A stretch of DNA of 64,000 nucleotides from positions 111,227 through 175,226 of the forward strand of contig JBJMKO010000137.1 in assembly GCA_045805805.1 (NCBI GenBank). Reading direction: 5' to 3'. Each line of letters begins with the position of its first letter. Positions within the stretch are counted from its first letter, which is position 1. Shown here piece by piece: positions 26,403-34,465 of this stretch. Position numbers and translations under genes: made by a program. The notes beneath the pieces were generated by a model. That model ran no database searches. It was not told the origin of the DNA and worked only from the letters and a program-made list of their open reading frames with translations. The stretch is from VRUE01 sp045805805. GTDB taxonomy: Bacteria; Actinomycetota; Thermoleophilia; Solirubrobacterales; 70-9.

Positions 26403-26454
26403 GGGACGGCGGGAAGGTCTCGCCGGCTCTGCAAAAGACAACCCCGCCGGTCCC
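26403..26454. repeat. Imperfect inverted repeat after yidC
   Basis: GGGACGGCGGG (26403-26413) pairs with CCCGCCG-G-TCCC (26443-26454) with a single-base bulge; the 29-nt loop contains ctctgcaaaagac. It fills most of the 80-bp yidC-khpB gap. No T-tract follows, so it is a fold-back or processing hairpin rather than a clear terminator. Confidence 0.55.
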
Positions 26455-26479
26455 GCCCCACCCGAATAGACTGCGCCCC

Positions 26480-26962
26480 ATGGGTGAGATTGCCGATTGG
26501 CCGGAGGCTCCCGCGGAGCGGGTTCGAGAGCTTGTGGAGGGGGTGCTCGACGAGCTGGATCTGGAGGGGGAGGTCGAGATCGACGAGATCGACGATCGGA
26601 TCACTGCTTCTGTTGAAGGGGACGATGACTACGGGCTCCTGATCGGCAAGCGCGGACAGACGATCGATGCGCTGCAGCTGCTTGCCTACCAAGCGGCGTT
26701 TCGGGGGTTGCGGGACCGCAAGCGGGTCGTGGTGGATGCGGCTGGTTACCGGGACCGCAGGCGGGAGACGCTGACGGTCCGGGCGGAGCGGGCGGCCGAG
26801 CAGGCCCTGAGCGGCAGTGGCTCGGTCGAGATGGACCCGATGAGTGCCCAGGAGCGCCGGGTCGTGCACGAGCACCTCAAGGAGCGCGCTGGGGTCGAGA
26901 CCTACAGCGAAGGCGACGAGCCGCACCGTTGCGTGGTCGTTGCCCCTTTGGTGGCTGAGTGA
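26480..26962 (+). CDS. khpB: KH-R3H RNA-binding protein Jag/KhpB
   Basis: 160-aa protein with an acidic N-terminal segment, a KH domain carrying the GxxG loop (YGLLIGKRGQTIDALQLLAYQ, about residues 52-72) and a C-terminal R3H domain (SAQERRVVHEHLKE with the Arg/His pattern). The separate Jag-N domain of longer homologues is absent. In Gram-positives KhpB binds RNA with KhpA and affects cell elongation. The stop codon TGA (26960-26962) overlaps the first bases of the family A fold-back repeat. Confidence 0.93.
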   Translation: MGEIADWPEAPAERVRELVEGVLDELDLEGEVEIDEIDDRITASVEGDDDYGLLIGKRGQTIDALQLLAYQAAFRGLRDRKRVVVDAAGYRDRRRETLTVRAERAAEQALSGSGSVEMDPMSAQERRVVHEHLKERAGVETYSEGDEPHRCVVVAPLVAE

Positions 26963-27075
26963 GGGAGCGCCCTGGCGGGGGTTCCGCTTAACTTTTTCGA
27001 GCCACCGGCTGGGTTGTGACTATGGCTGCTGACGAAAAAGTACAAGACGCTCCACCCCCGCCAGGGCGCTCCCTC
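26961..27075. repeat. Fold-back repeat, family A copy 1
   Basis: Arms 26961-26982 and 27054-27075 are perfectly complementary (22 nt). The 71-nt core begins TCCGCTTAACTTTTTCG and ends CGAAAAAGTACAAGACGCTCC; the inner ACTTTTTCG and CGAAAAAGT also pair, so the whole unit folds as one long hairpin. Core ends are shared with the copies at 32774 and 42629. It starts on the khpB stop codon and contains the start codon and first 20 codons of rsmG. Confidence 0.93.
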
Positions 27076-27732
27076 GATGAGACGGAGAGGGCGACGATCG
27101 CGCTTGTCTTGGAGCTTTTGGAGGAGGAGCGGGCGTCGGTCAGTTCTGTCACCGACCCGGGGCGGGCCTGGAAGGTTCATGTCGCCGATAGCCTCACCGG
27201 ACTCGAGATTCCCGCCCTCCGCGAGGCTTCCAGGATCGCTGATATTGGCTCTGGGGCTGGGTTTCCGGGACTTATTCTCGCGGTTGCACTGCCAAAAGCA
27301 ACCGTTGACCTGATCGAGTCGGTGGGCCGTAAGTGCGATTTCATCCAACGGGCGATTGAGGCGGCCACGATCACTAACGCCCAGGTGGTTAACGCCCGCT
27401 CCGAGGAACTCGCGGAAAGTGAGGGGCGCGAGGCTTACGCGGCGGTAACGGCCCGCGCCGTGGGTCGCCTTTCGACCTTGGCTGAGCTTGCTTCGCCACT
27501 ACTTAAAGAGGACGGGGTGCTCGTCGCCTGGAAGGGCAAGCGCGACGCCGAGGAAGAGCAGCAGATGGCCAATGCGGCCGAGAGCTTGGCGATGCGGCCT
27601 GAGGAGATCCGGCATGTCGGCCCCTACGCGGGAAGCGAGCATCGCCACCTGCACGTCCTGCGCAAGTCAAGCCCGACGCCGGCCGGCCTCCCCCGTCGGC
27701 CGGGCATCGCCAAGAAGCGCCCGCGTGGCTAG
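27016..27732 (+). CDS. rsmG: 16S rRNA (guanine527-N7)-methyltransferase RsmG
   Basis: SAM-dependent enzyme that methylates G527 of 16S rRNA; its loss gives low-level streptomycin resistance. The Rossmann fold is recognisable from VTDPGRAWKVHVADSLTGL (family HxxDS motif), then IADIGSGAGFPGLILAVALP (SAM loop), and VTARAVGRLSTLAEL. It is 238 aa from GTG 27016 (ATG 27022 is an alternative). Both starts lie inside the core of the fold-back repeat, and the N-terminus MAADEKVQDAPPPPGRSLDE is encoded by it; no strong ribosome binding site is visible. Next gene is parA. Confidence 0.93.
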   Translation: MTMAADEKVQDAPPPPGRSLDETERATIALVLELLEEERASVSSVTDPGRAWKVHVADSLTGLEIPALREASRIADIGSGAGFPGLILAVALPKATVDLIESVGRKCDFIQRAIEAATITNAQVVNARSEELAESEGREAYAAVTARAVGRLSTLAELASPLLKEDGVLVAWKGKRDAEEEQQMANAAESLAMRPEEIRHVGPYAGSEHRHLHVLRKSSPTPAGLPRRPGIAKKRPRG

Positions 27733-27753
27733 GTGTCAATAGTCTCCGCCGCC

Positions 27754-28512
27754 ATGGGTGTCGTCTACGCGATCGCGAACCAGAAGGGCGGCGTCGGCAA
27801 GACGACGACCGCGGTCAACGTCGCCGCTTGCGTCGCCGTCACGGGTGCCCAGACGCTGCTCGTCGACCTCGATCCCCAGTGCAACGCGACGGTCGCGCTG
27901 GGCGGCGAGCGCGACATGCACCCTTCCTCCTACGACTGCCTCACGGGTGACGTCTCCGTCGCCGCGGCGGCCCGGCCCGCCGGGCCCGACAACCTCTGGC
28001 TGGTGCCGGCCAACCGCGATCTCGCCGGCGCGGCGGTGGAGCTGCCGCGAATCGAGGGCTCCGAGACGCGGCTGCGCGAGCGTCTCGGCCCCGTTCGCGA
28101 GCGCTTCGCCTACACGCTTCTCGACTGCCCGCCGTCGCTGGGCCCGGTCAGCGTCAACGCCCTGACCGCCGCGGATCGGGTGGTCGTCCCGGTCCAGGCC
28201 GAGTACCTGGCGCTGGAGGGATTGGTCCAGTTCCTCGACACCCTGGCGACGATCCGCCGCGAGCTCAACCCGGCGCTGGAGGTGTCGGGCCTGCTCGTCA
28301 CCATGCATGACGAGCGCACCCGCCTCGCCCAGGACGTCGAGCGGGAACTGCGCCAGCACTTCCCCGAGATGGTCTTCGAGACGGTCATACCGCGCAGCGT
28401 CAGGGTCGCCGAGGCGCCCAGCTACGGCCTGCCGGTGACCGAGCACTCGCCCAGCTCGCGCGGCTCCGAGGCTTATCGCGCCCTCGCCGAGGAGCTGGAA
28501 GCCCGTGGCTAA
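27754..28512 (+). CDS. parA: Chromosome partitioning ATPase ParA
   Basis: Walker-type ATPase that moves ParB-parS complexes and segregates the origin. 252 aa from ATG 27754, giving the standard MGVVYAIANQKGGVGKTTTAV deviant Walker A start; an in-frame GTG at 27733 is directly after the rsmG stop. Further motifs are LLVDLDPQCNAT and LLDCPPSLGPVSVNAL. Overlaps parB by 8 nt. Confidence 0.97.
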   Translation: MGVVYAIANQKGGVGKTTTAVNVAACVAVTGAQTLLVDLDPQCNATVALGGERDMHPSSYDCLTGDVSVAAAARPAGPDNLWLVPANRDLAGAAVELPRIEGSETRLRERLGPVRERFAYTLLDCPPSLGPVSVNALTAADRVVVPVQAEYLALEGLVQFLDTLATIRRELNPALEVSGLLVTMHDERTRLAQDVERELRQHFPEMVFETVIPRSVRVAEAPSYGLPVTEHSPSSRGSEAYRALAEELEARG

Positions 28513-29377
28513 GGCCGCGCAGCGCGGTCTCGGCAGCGGCCTCGCCGCGATCTTGCCCGAGGCGGTGGCCGAGGACGCGGGCGAGCTGCGTGAGCTGCCG
28601 ATCGAGCTGATCAAGCCGAATCCGAGCCAGCCGCGCACCAAGATCGATCTCGACGCGCTGGCCGGCCTCGCCTCCTCGATTGAGGCCAACGGGGTGGTGC
28701 AACCGCTGCTCGTCCGCCCCCTCCCCGACGGCAGCTACGAGCTGATCGCCGGCGAGCGCCGCTGGCGCGCCGCCCAGGCCGCCGGCCTGGCCAAGGTGCC
28801 GGCGGTGGTCCGCGACCAGGAGCTGGCCGAGCGCCTGCAGGTGGCGCTGATCGAGAACATGGTCCGGGAGGATCTCAATCCCGTCGACGAGGCCCGCGCT
28901 TGCGCCGCCCTCGTCGACGACCTCGGCCTCACCAAGGAGGATCTGGCCCGCCGGGTCGGTCGCAGCAGGCCCGCCGTCTCCAACCTGATCCGCCTCCTCG
29001 ACCTCCCCGACGAGGCCCTGGCGCTGCTCGAGGCAGGCGAGCTCAGCGAGGGCCACGGCCGCGCTCTCCTCACCGCCGATGGCAATGACGTCCGCCGCCG
29101 CCTCGCCCGCGACGCCGTGCGGGGGGGCTGGTCGGTCCGCGAGACCGAGAACAGGGTCAAGCTGGCTAGCCAGCCAAAAAAAGGGGGGAGGCCCCGAACA
29201 CAACTTGCCCCGGAGGCGGCGTCGGCAATGCGCGAGGCGGCCGATGAGCTCGAGTCGGCTCTGGGCCACGAGGTGAAGGTGCGACCGAAGGGAGGGGAGA
29301 TAGCGGTCGAGATCCGCTTCGAGGATCTCGACCAGGCACTCGCCCTGGCTCGCACGCTCGGTGCCCGCCGTGCCTAG
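28505..29377 (+). CDS. parB: Chromosome partitioning protein ParB
   Basis: CTP-dependent clamp that loads at parS. 290 aa from GTG 28505. N-terminal domain: LIKPNPSQPR, YELIAGERRWRAAQ (CTP-binding GERR box) and ALIENMVREDLNPVDEARA. The middle helix-turn-helix is LTKEDLARRVGRSRPAVSNLIRLLDLP, followed by GHGRALL. The C-terminal dimerisation domain ends in a leucine-rich segment. The parS-like site at 25373-25388 is about 3 kb away. Confidence 0.97.
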   Translation: MAKAAQRGLGSGLAAILPEAVAEDAGELRELPIELIKPNPSQPRTKIDLDALAGLASSIEANGVVQPLLVRPLPDGSYELIAGERRWRAAQAAGLAKVPAVVRDQELAERLQVALIENMVREDLNPVDEARACAALVDDLGLTKEDLARRVGRSRPAVSNLIRLLDLPDEALALLEAGELSEGHGRALLTADGNDVRRRLARDAVRGGWSVRETENRVKLASQPKKGGRPRTQLAPEAASAMREAADELESALGHEVKVRPKGGEIAVEIRFEDLDQALALARTLGARRA

Positions 29378-29427
29378 ATGACGCGTCCTTACCTCCCTGG
29401 TCCCCCGCTATCCTTCGGCTTGGCTCC

Positions 29428-29501
<74 letters not shown>

Positions 29502-29504
29502 CTC

Positions 29505-29999
29505 GTGCAGCAGATGCAGATCTATGGCGTCAGCTTCGACATGGTCGGCAAGCAGCCGATCGTCTTGCTGAAGACGGTTGACGGCAACAAGTTCCTGCCG
29601 ATCTGGATTGGGCATCCGGAGGCCGCGGCGATCCTGATGAAGCTGCAGGGGGCCTCGACGCCGCGCCCGATGACCCACGACCTGCTCTCCGACCTGCTCG
29701 AGCAGATGGACGCAAAATGCGAGCGGGTCTCTGTGACCGAGCTGCGCGACAACACCTTCTACGCCTCGATCACGGTTTCGATCAACGGCTCCGAGATCGA
29801 GATCGACTCGCGGCCCTCCGACGCCCTCGCCCTGGCGGTCCGCGTTTCGGCGCCGATTTTCGCCGACGAGGACGTGATCGAGGAGTCGGCGATCGAGTTC
29901 GAGCACGACGTCGAGGACACCGAGGAGGTCGTCGACAAATTCAAAGAGTTCCTCGACGAGGTCACCCCCGACGACTTCGCCCAGGGCGAGGACTCCTAG
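29505..29999 (+). CDS. Bifunctional nuclease family protein (DUF151)
   Basis: 164-aa protein from GTG 29505 (ATG 29514 also possible), only 3 bp after the tRNA-Ile gene. The DUF151/BFN pattern is clear: VLLKTVDGNKFLPIWIGHPEAAAI, RPMTHDLLSDLLE, FYASITV and SRPSDALALAVR. Family members bind or cleave nucleic acids, and some have dual DNase/RNase activity. The last 40 residues are strongly acidic (VEDTEEVVDKFKEFLDEV). It converges with ddl copy 2, overlapping its stop by 4 nt. Confidence 0.9.
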   Translation: MQQMQIYGVSFDMVGKQPIVLLKTVDGNKFLPIWIGHPEAAAILMKLQGASTPRPMTHDLLSDLLEQMDAKCERVSVTELRDNTFYASITVSINGSEIEIDSRPSDALALAVRVSAPIFADEDVIEESAIEFEHDVEDTEEVVDKFKEFLDEVTPDDFAQGEDS

Positions 30000-30928
30000 G
30001 CAGCAGCCGGGGCCGGCGCCAGCTCGAGGATCCTCGCCACCAACTGCTCGAACGACATACCCGCCGCCTCGGCGGCCTGGGGCAGCAGGCTGGTGTCGGT
30101 GAGGCCGGGGATCGCGTTGACCTCGAGCACCTGGGGCCCGTCCGCGCCAAGGATCAGGTCGACGCGGGAGAAGCCCGAGCAGCCGAGGGACTCGTAGGCA
30201 CCCAGCGCCGCTTCGATCACGGCCACAGCGTCGGCGTCGGCAAGTTGCGCCGGGCAAACGAAGGATGTACGGCCGATCTCGTATCGAGCTTCAAAGTCGT
30301 AGCCGTCGCCAGAGTGGGGGATGGCCTCGACGATCGGGAGTGGCTCGCCGCCGAGCACGCTTACGGCCAGCTCGCGACCATCGACGAAGCGCTCCAGGAG
30401 AACGCGGTCGTCATAGCTGAAGGCGGAGACCAGCGCGTCGGGCACGTCGCCGCGGCGCTCCACGAACTTCACCCCGAGCGAGGACCCGCCGCGACTTGGC
30501 TTGACGACGAGCGGGAAGCCGAGCCGCTCCTCGAGGCTCCCGAGTGCGTCGGCGGCACCGAGCTCGCGGAAGGCCGTCTCGTTGAAGGCGAGCCAGTCCG
30601 GGGTCGGCACGCCGGCAGCCCGCATCTCGTGCTTGGCCGAGACCTTGTCGATACAGCGAGCGCAGGCGGCAACGCCGGGACCGGTGAAGGGGATACCGAG
30701 GATCTCCAGCAGCTCCTGCACGGTGCCGTCCTCGCCACCCGGGCCGTGCATGGCGACAAAGGCGATGTCAGGTTTCCCGTCGGCCAGGCCCTTGACCAGC
30801 GCGGCGTCGGCCTCCAGCGCGAGCACTTCGTGGCCGAGGCGCCCCAGCGCGTCTTCGACTCGCGCCGCGGAGCGCAACGAGACGCCTCGCTCCAGCGATC
30901 GACCTCCTTTGAGGACCGCGATCTTCAC
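29996..30928 (-). CDS. D-alanine--D-alanine ligase family protein (copy 2)
   Basis: 310-aa ATP-grasp protein, paralogous to the ligase at 3859-4827. It has LKGGRSLERGVSLRSA, MHGPGGEDGTVQE, PLVVKPSRGGSSLGVKF and the metal-binding VLEVNAIPGLTDTSL. The N-terminal SLERGVSLR differs from the usual S(S/A)EHxVSL motif: the Glu is kept but His is replaced by Arg. The GTG start overlaps the stop of the upstream aminotransferase gene (GTGA), so they are cotranscribed. It may act on D-amino acids or a dipeptide other than D-Ala-D-Ala; specificity cannot be read from the sequence. Confidence 0.85.
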   Translation of the reverse strand: MKIAVLKGGRSLERGVSLRSAARVEDALGRLGHEVLALEADAALVKGLADGKPDIAFVAMHGPGGEDGTVQELLEILGIPFTGPGVAACARCIDKVSAKHEMRAAGVPTPDWLAFNETAFRELGAADALGSLEERLGFPLVVKPSRGGSSLGVKFVERRGDVPDALVSAFSYDDRVLLERFVDGRELAVSVLGGEPLPIVEAIPHSGDGYDFEARYEIGRTSFVCPAQLADADAVAVIEAALGAYESLGCSGFSRVDLILGADGPQVLEVNAIPGLTDTSLLPQAAEAAGMSFEQLVARILELAPAPAAA

Positions 30929-32289
30929 GCGCCCCCCTCACCGGTCTTGCGAAACGGCACGACGTTCTCTGTCTCTGGCGGGGCCTCGATCCGCGGGATC
31001 GCCGGCGCCGACCGTTCGCCGGTCAGTGCTCCATACAGCTCGACCTGCTCTGCGATCACCTTGCCGATGCGACGGATCCCCTCGCGAATCTCCTCCTCGC
31101 CGCCGGCGGAGAAGTTGAGCCGCATCGAGTTGCGGCCGCGCTCGTCGACGTAGGCGGCCTGGCCGGGGACGAAGGCGACGTCCTCGCGCAGCGCCTTCGC
31201 CAGCAGGTCGCTGGTGTCGATGTATTCCGGCAGGGTGGCCCAGATGAAGAGCCCGCCGTCGGGCTCGGTCCAGGTCGCCTGCGGAGGGAAGTAGCGGCGC
31301 AGCGCCTCGACCATCGCGTCCCGCCGCCCGCGGTAGATGTCGATCAGGCTCTCGATGTACTCGCGCCAGCGGCCTTCGCCGAAGTACTCGCGCACGAAGT
31401 ACTGGGTCAGGGTTGAGGTGCATAGATCCGCAGCCTGCTTGCCGAGCACGACCTTCTCCATCACCGGCGGCGGCGTGACCGCCCAGCCGAGGCGGATCCC
31501 GGGGGAGAGGATCTTCGAGAAAGTGCCGATGTAGATGACGAAGTCGCCACCGTCGAGTTGGTAGAGCGGGGGGAGAGGGTCGCCGGCGAAGCGGAGCAGG
31601 CCGTAGGGGTTGTCCTCTATCACGAGCAGCTCGCGCGAACGAGCGAGCTCGACCAGCCGTCGCCTGCGTTCCAGCGACATCGTCACCCCGGCCGGGTTCT
31701 GGAAGGTCGGCACCGAGTAGACGAACTTGGGCCGGCGCCCTTCGCCGTCGAGGCGCTCCAGCGTCGCCTCGAGGCGGTCGATCCGCATCCCCTCCTCGTC
31801 GCACTCGATCTGGATCGTCTCGGCCTGGTAGCTGCAGAAGACCGGGATTGCGCCTGGGTAGGTCGGCGCCTCGCAGATCACCGCGTCCCCCGGATCGACC
31901 AGCGCCTTGCAGAGCAGGTCGATCGCCTGCTGGCCCCCGGTCGTGACGATCACGTCCTCGGGGTCGGGCAGCATGCCCTCCGCGCCCATCACCTCGACGA
32001 TGCAGTCGACGGTCTCGCGGAAGCCCTCGGTTGGGCCGTACTGCAGCGCCTCGGCCGCCGACTCCTGGGCGATCCGCGTCATCTGTGCGGCGAAGGCCTG
32101 GGGCGGGAAGGTGGAGGTGTCGGGTAGGCCGCCGGCGAGCGAGATCACCCCCGGTTGCGCGGTGACCGCCATCAGGTCGCGCATCGCCGAGGATCGCATC
32201 ACCCGGGTCCGCTCGGCGAAGAGACCGGCGTAGCGCTCGAGGTCGCTGCTGCGCGCGTGAGCGCGACGCCGGTGAGGCGGTTCGGCCAT
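30925..32289 (-). CDS. PLP-dependent aminotransferase, fold type I (LysN/MocR-catalytic type)
   Basis: 454-aa enzyme from ATG 32289. Family motifs: VISLAGGLPDTSTFP, LQYGPTEGFRE, VTTGGQQAIDL, EDNPYGLLRF, the PLP-lysine segment IGTFSKILSPGIRLGW, and a C-terminal RLNFS (substrate-binding Arg region). It resembles 2-aminoadipate/aromatic and branched-chain aminotransferases; there is no GntR DNA-binding domain. Linked translationally to the downstream ligase gene, suggesting the pair may handle one amino-acid product, possibly a D- or modified amino acid (inference). Confidence 0.88.
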   Translation of the reverse strand: MAEPPHRRRAHARSSDLERYAGLFAERTRVMRSSAMRDLMAVTAQPGVISLAGGLPDTSTFPPQAFAAQMTRIAQESAAEALQYGPTEGFRETVDCIVEVMGAEGMLPDPEDVIVTTGGQQAIDLLCKALVDPGDAVICEAPTYPGAIPVFCSYQAETIQIECDEEGMRIDRLEATLERLDGEGRRPKFVYSVPTFQNPAGVTMSLERRRRLVELARSRELLVIEDNPYGLLRFAGDPLPPLYQLDGGDFVIYIGTFSKILSPGIRLGWAVTPPPVMEKVVLGKQAADLCTSTLTQYFVREYFGEGRWREYIESLIDIYRGRRDAMVEALRRYFPPQATWTEPDGGLFIWATLPEYIDTSDLLAKALREDVAFVPGQAAYVDERGRNSMRLNFSAGGEEEIREGIRRIGKVIAEQVELYGALTGERSAPAIPRIEAPPETENVVPFRKTGEGGA

Positions 32290-32342
32290 CGGGATAGTGT
32301 GGCGGATCGGCACGAACCCGCCGGGGGAGCTAGGTTTTCGGC

Positions 32343-32777
32343 GTGGGATCCTTCTCCGGCATCTGCCTCGAGCTCGGCCTCGGCATCGCGATCGGGATGC
32401 TCGCCGGCACCACCGGCACGCACGGCTCCGCCCGTGGCCGGATGACACTCCTCGCCGGGGTGATCGCCCTCGTCGTCGGCTTCCTGCTCTCCGACACGGC
32501 CAACGTGAGCGGCCCGGTCGGGGCGATCCTCTGCCTCGTCGGCGCCGTCTTCGCCTGTCTGATCGTCAGCGACGTGGTCGGCGGCGCGGGGCGGAGAGAG
32601 GGAACCGGCTCGGCCGCCCTCGGCTTCCTCGTCTCGCTAGCCGCCCTCCTCGTCGTAGCGATCGCACTCCTGATCAAGCCGGCGGTTCTCCTTGTGGTCG
32701 CGGCCCTAGCTTGGCTCGGAATCTCAAGACGCCGGCGCGCGCAGCGCAAACACGCCGGCCTGCGAGTGCTGCGTTAA
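32343..32777 (+). CDS. Small hydrophobic membrane protein, unknown
   Basis: 144 aa from GTG 32343 with about four hydrophobic segments (ICLELGLGIAIGMLAG, MTLLAGVIALVVGFLLS, PVGAILCLVGAVFACLIV, and SLAALLVVAIALLIKPAVLLVVAALAWL) and a very basic C-terminus (SRRRRAQRKH). No family recognised. It diverges from the aminotransferase gene across 53 bp. Its TAA stop (32775-32777) lies inside the left arm of a family A fold-back repeat. Confidence 0.7.
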   Translation: MGSFSGICLELGLGIAIGMLAGTTGTHGSARGRMTLLAGVIALVVGFLLSDTANVSGPVGAILCLVGAVFACLIVSDVVGGAGRREGTGSAALGFLVSLAALLVVAIALLIKPAVLLVVAALAWLGISRRRRAQRKHAGLRVLR

Positions 32778-32895
32778 GGCCCGTCCCGAGATGGTCTCCA
32801 CTTAACTTTTTCGGTGGAGCGGGGTTGGGCTTGGCGCCCGAGCACGGTGGACGAAAAAGTACAAGACGTTCCGCCCCTCCCGGGACGGGCCTTAA
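32774..32895. repeat. Fold-back repeat, family A copy 2
   Basis: 122 bp. Arms 32774-32796 and 32873-32895 pair over 23 nt with three mismatches, the outer 15 being perfect. The 76-nt core (32797-32872) begins TCCACTTAACTTTTTCG and ends CGAAAAAGTACAAGACGTTCC, nearly the same ends as the copies at 26961 and 42629. The left arm covers the stop codon of the upstream gene. Confidence 0.92.
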
Positions 32896-32935
32896 GCCGG
32901 CCTCTGGTCGCCGAAGCAAGGAAGTTCTTCCAGGC

Positions 32936-34465
32936 ATGATTGGGGCAATGCCGACCAAGAAACTGATCCTTACCTACGTCGACTCATTGCGCACGGACAT
33001 GCTGCTGCGCGCGGTTGACGAGGGTCGCGCGCCCACCTTCGGTGCCCTGATCGAGCGTGGCGTGCTTGTTCCCGATTGCGTCTCGAGCTTTCCCTCGGTC
33101 ACCCCGGTTGCCAGTGCCGAGATGGTCACCGGCGTCGCCGCGGACGGCCACTGGATCAGCGGCATGAACTGGTACCACCGGCTCGAGCAGCGCTACGTCG
33201 AGTACGGCTCCTCGATGGAAGCGAGCCGCGCCTTTGGGGTCTTCCGCGTCCTCTACGACCTCGTCTACAACATGAACCTCGCGCACCTCAATCCCGGGGT
33301 CGAGACCGTGTTCGAGCAGCTGGACGACGCCGGCCTGCGCACTGCCTGCACGTCGTTCCTGATCCACCGCGGTCGCCACCGTCACCAGGTCTCGCTGGAG
33401 GGGTTGTTGCGCCGAGCCGTGGACGCCACACGGCTCAAGTTCCGCCACCACACCTGGGGCCCGGGTGAGCTTTTCTACGGAGACCTCTACGCCAGTCGCG
33501 AGGTCCCCTGCAAACCGAGCTCGATCCCGGGTGGCCGCGATGGCTACTCAGCCTGCTGCGCGGCCGAGTTGGTCAAGGACGACAGCTTCGACTTCCTGCT
33601 CTTCTCCCTGCCCGACAACGACAACTACTCGCACCGACATGGACCAGAAGCGAGCGTCGAGTCAATCGCCAAGGCGGACCACTGTTTCGCGAAGCTGGTC
33701 GACGCCGCCGGCGGCGTCGACGCTCTTCTCGCCGAGTACGCGCTGATCCTGGTTGCCGACCACGCCCAGACAGCGGTGCATCGCGGTCTGCCGCTCGCCG
33801 AGTTGCTCAACCGCGAGTGGTCCGTGCTTCAGCCCTCCGAGGCTCAGCCGGAGCGCGCCCAGTTGGCGGTCAGTCCGACCGGCCGCGCCGCGCACGTCTA
33901 CCTGCTGCCCGGGGTGGGCGAGCGCGCCGATCCCGAAGCGGTGCGAGAAGCCCTGGGCGCGATCGAAGGAGTGGAGCTGATCTGCCGGCTCGAGGACAGA
34001 TCCGGCACCCCCCTCGCCCGCTCCGAGCCGGGAACGCCGCCAAGTGACGCGATGGCCGTGATCGAAAGGGCCGAGCGCCGCCTGCGCTTCTGTCCCGGTG
34101 ACGAAGTAGGCGACCTGCGCGACGGGCGCTGGCAGCTCGACGGCGACCTCGGTGCAGTTGAGGCAACGGTCGTGGACGGCGCGCTGCGCAGTGAGACTTT
34201 CCCCGACCCGCTGGCTCGCGTCTGGTCGGCACTCAATGGCCCCCACGCCGGCGACTTCGTTCTCTCCCTCGCCGAGGGCTACGAGGCTGTCGACTGGGGG
34301 GGCGTCACCCACGCCGGCGGCGGCAGCCATGGCTCTCTCCAAGCCGGCGATTCTCTCGGTCCGCTCCTCTTCGTCGGCTGCGGCCCCGAGAATGCGAACG
34401 ATCGCGACCAGTGGACGCTGCGAGACGTCGCTCCGGCGGTTCTCGAGCACCTCGGGCTGAGGTGA
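32936..34465 (+). CDS. Alkaline-phosphatase-superfamily phosphodiesterase / nucleotide pyrophosphatase
   Basis: 509-aa enzyme from ATG 32936 (AAGGAAG about 11 bases upstream; ATG 32948 possible). The metal-binding and catalytic pattern of type I phosphodiesterases is present: ILTYVDSLRTDML (first Asp), SSFPSVTPVASAEMVTG with the nucleophile Thr, SLPDNDNYSHRHG (Asp and His ligands) and LILVADHAQT (Asp-His). There is no signal peptide, so it is probably cytoplasmic. Its TGA overlaps the ATG of the following membrane protein, linking it to an envelope glycosyltransferase-like gene. Substrate unknown; lipid-linked or nucleotide phosphodiesters are possible. Confidence 0.85.
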   Translation: MIGAMPTKKLILTYVDSLRTDMLLRAVDEGRAPTFGALIERGVLVPDCVSSFPSVTPVASAEMVTGVAADGHWISGMNWYHRLEQRYVEYGSSMEASRAFGVFRVLYDLVYNMNLAHLNPGVETVFEQLDDAGLRTACTSFLIHRGRHRHQVSLEGLLRRAVDATRLKFRHHTWGPGELFYGDLYASREVPCKPSSIPGGRDGYSACCAAELVKDDSFDFLLFSLPDNDNYSHRHGPEASVESIAKADHCFAKLVDAAGGVDALLAEYALILVADHAQTAVHRGLPLAELLNREWSVLQPSEAQPERAQLAVSPTGRAAHVYLLPGVGERADPEAVREALGAIEGVELICRLEDRSGTPLARSEPGTPPSDAMAVIERAERRLRFCPGDEVGDLRDGRWQLDGDLGAVEATVVDGALRSETFPDPLARVWSALNGPHAGDFVLSLAEGYEAVDWGGVTHAGGGSHGSLQAGDSLGPLLFVGCGPENANDRDQWTLRDVAPAVLEHLGLR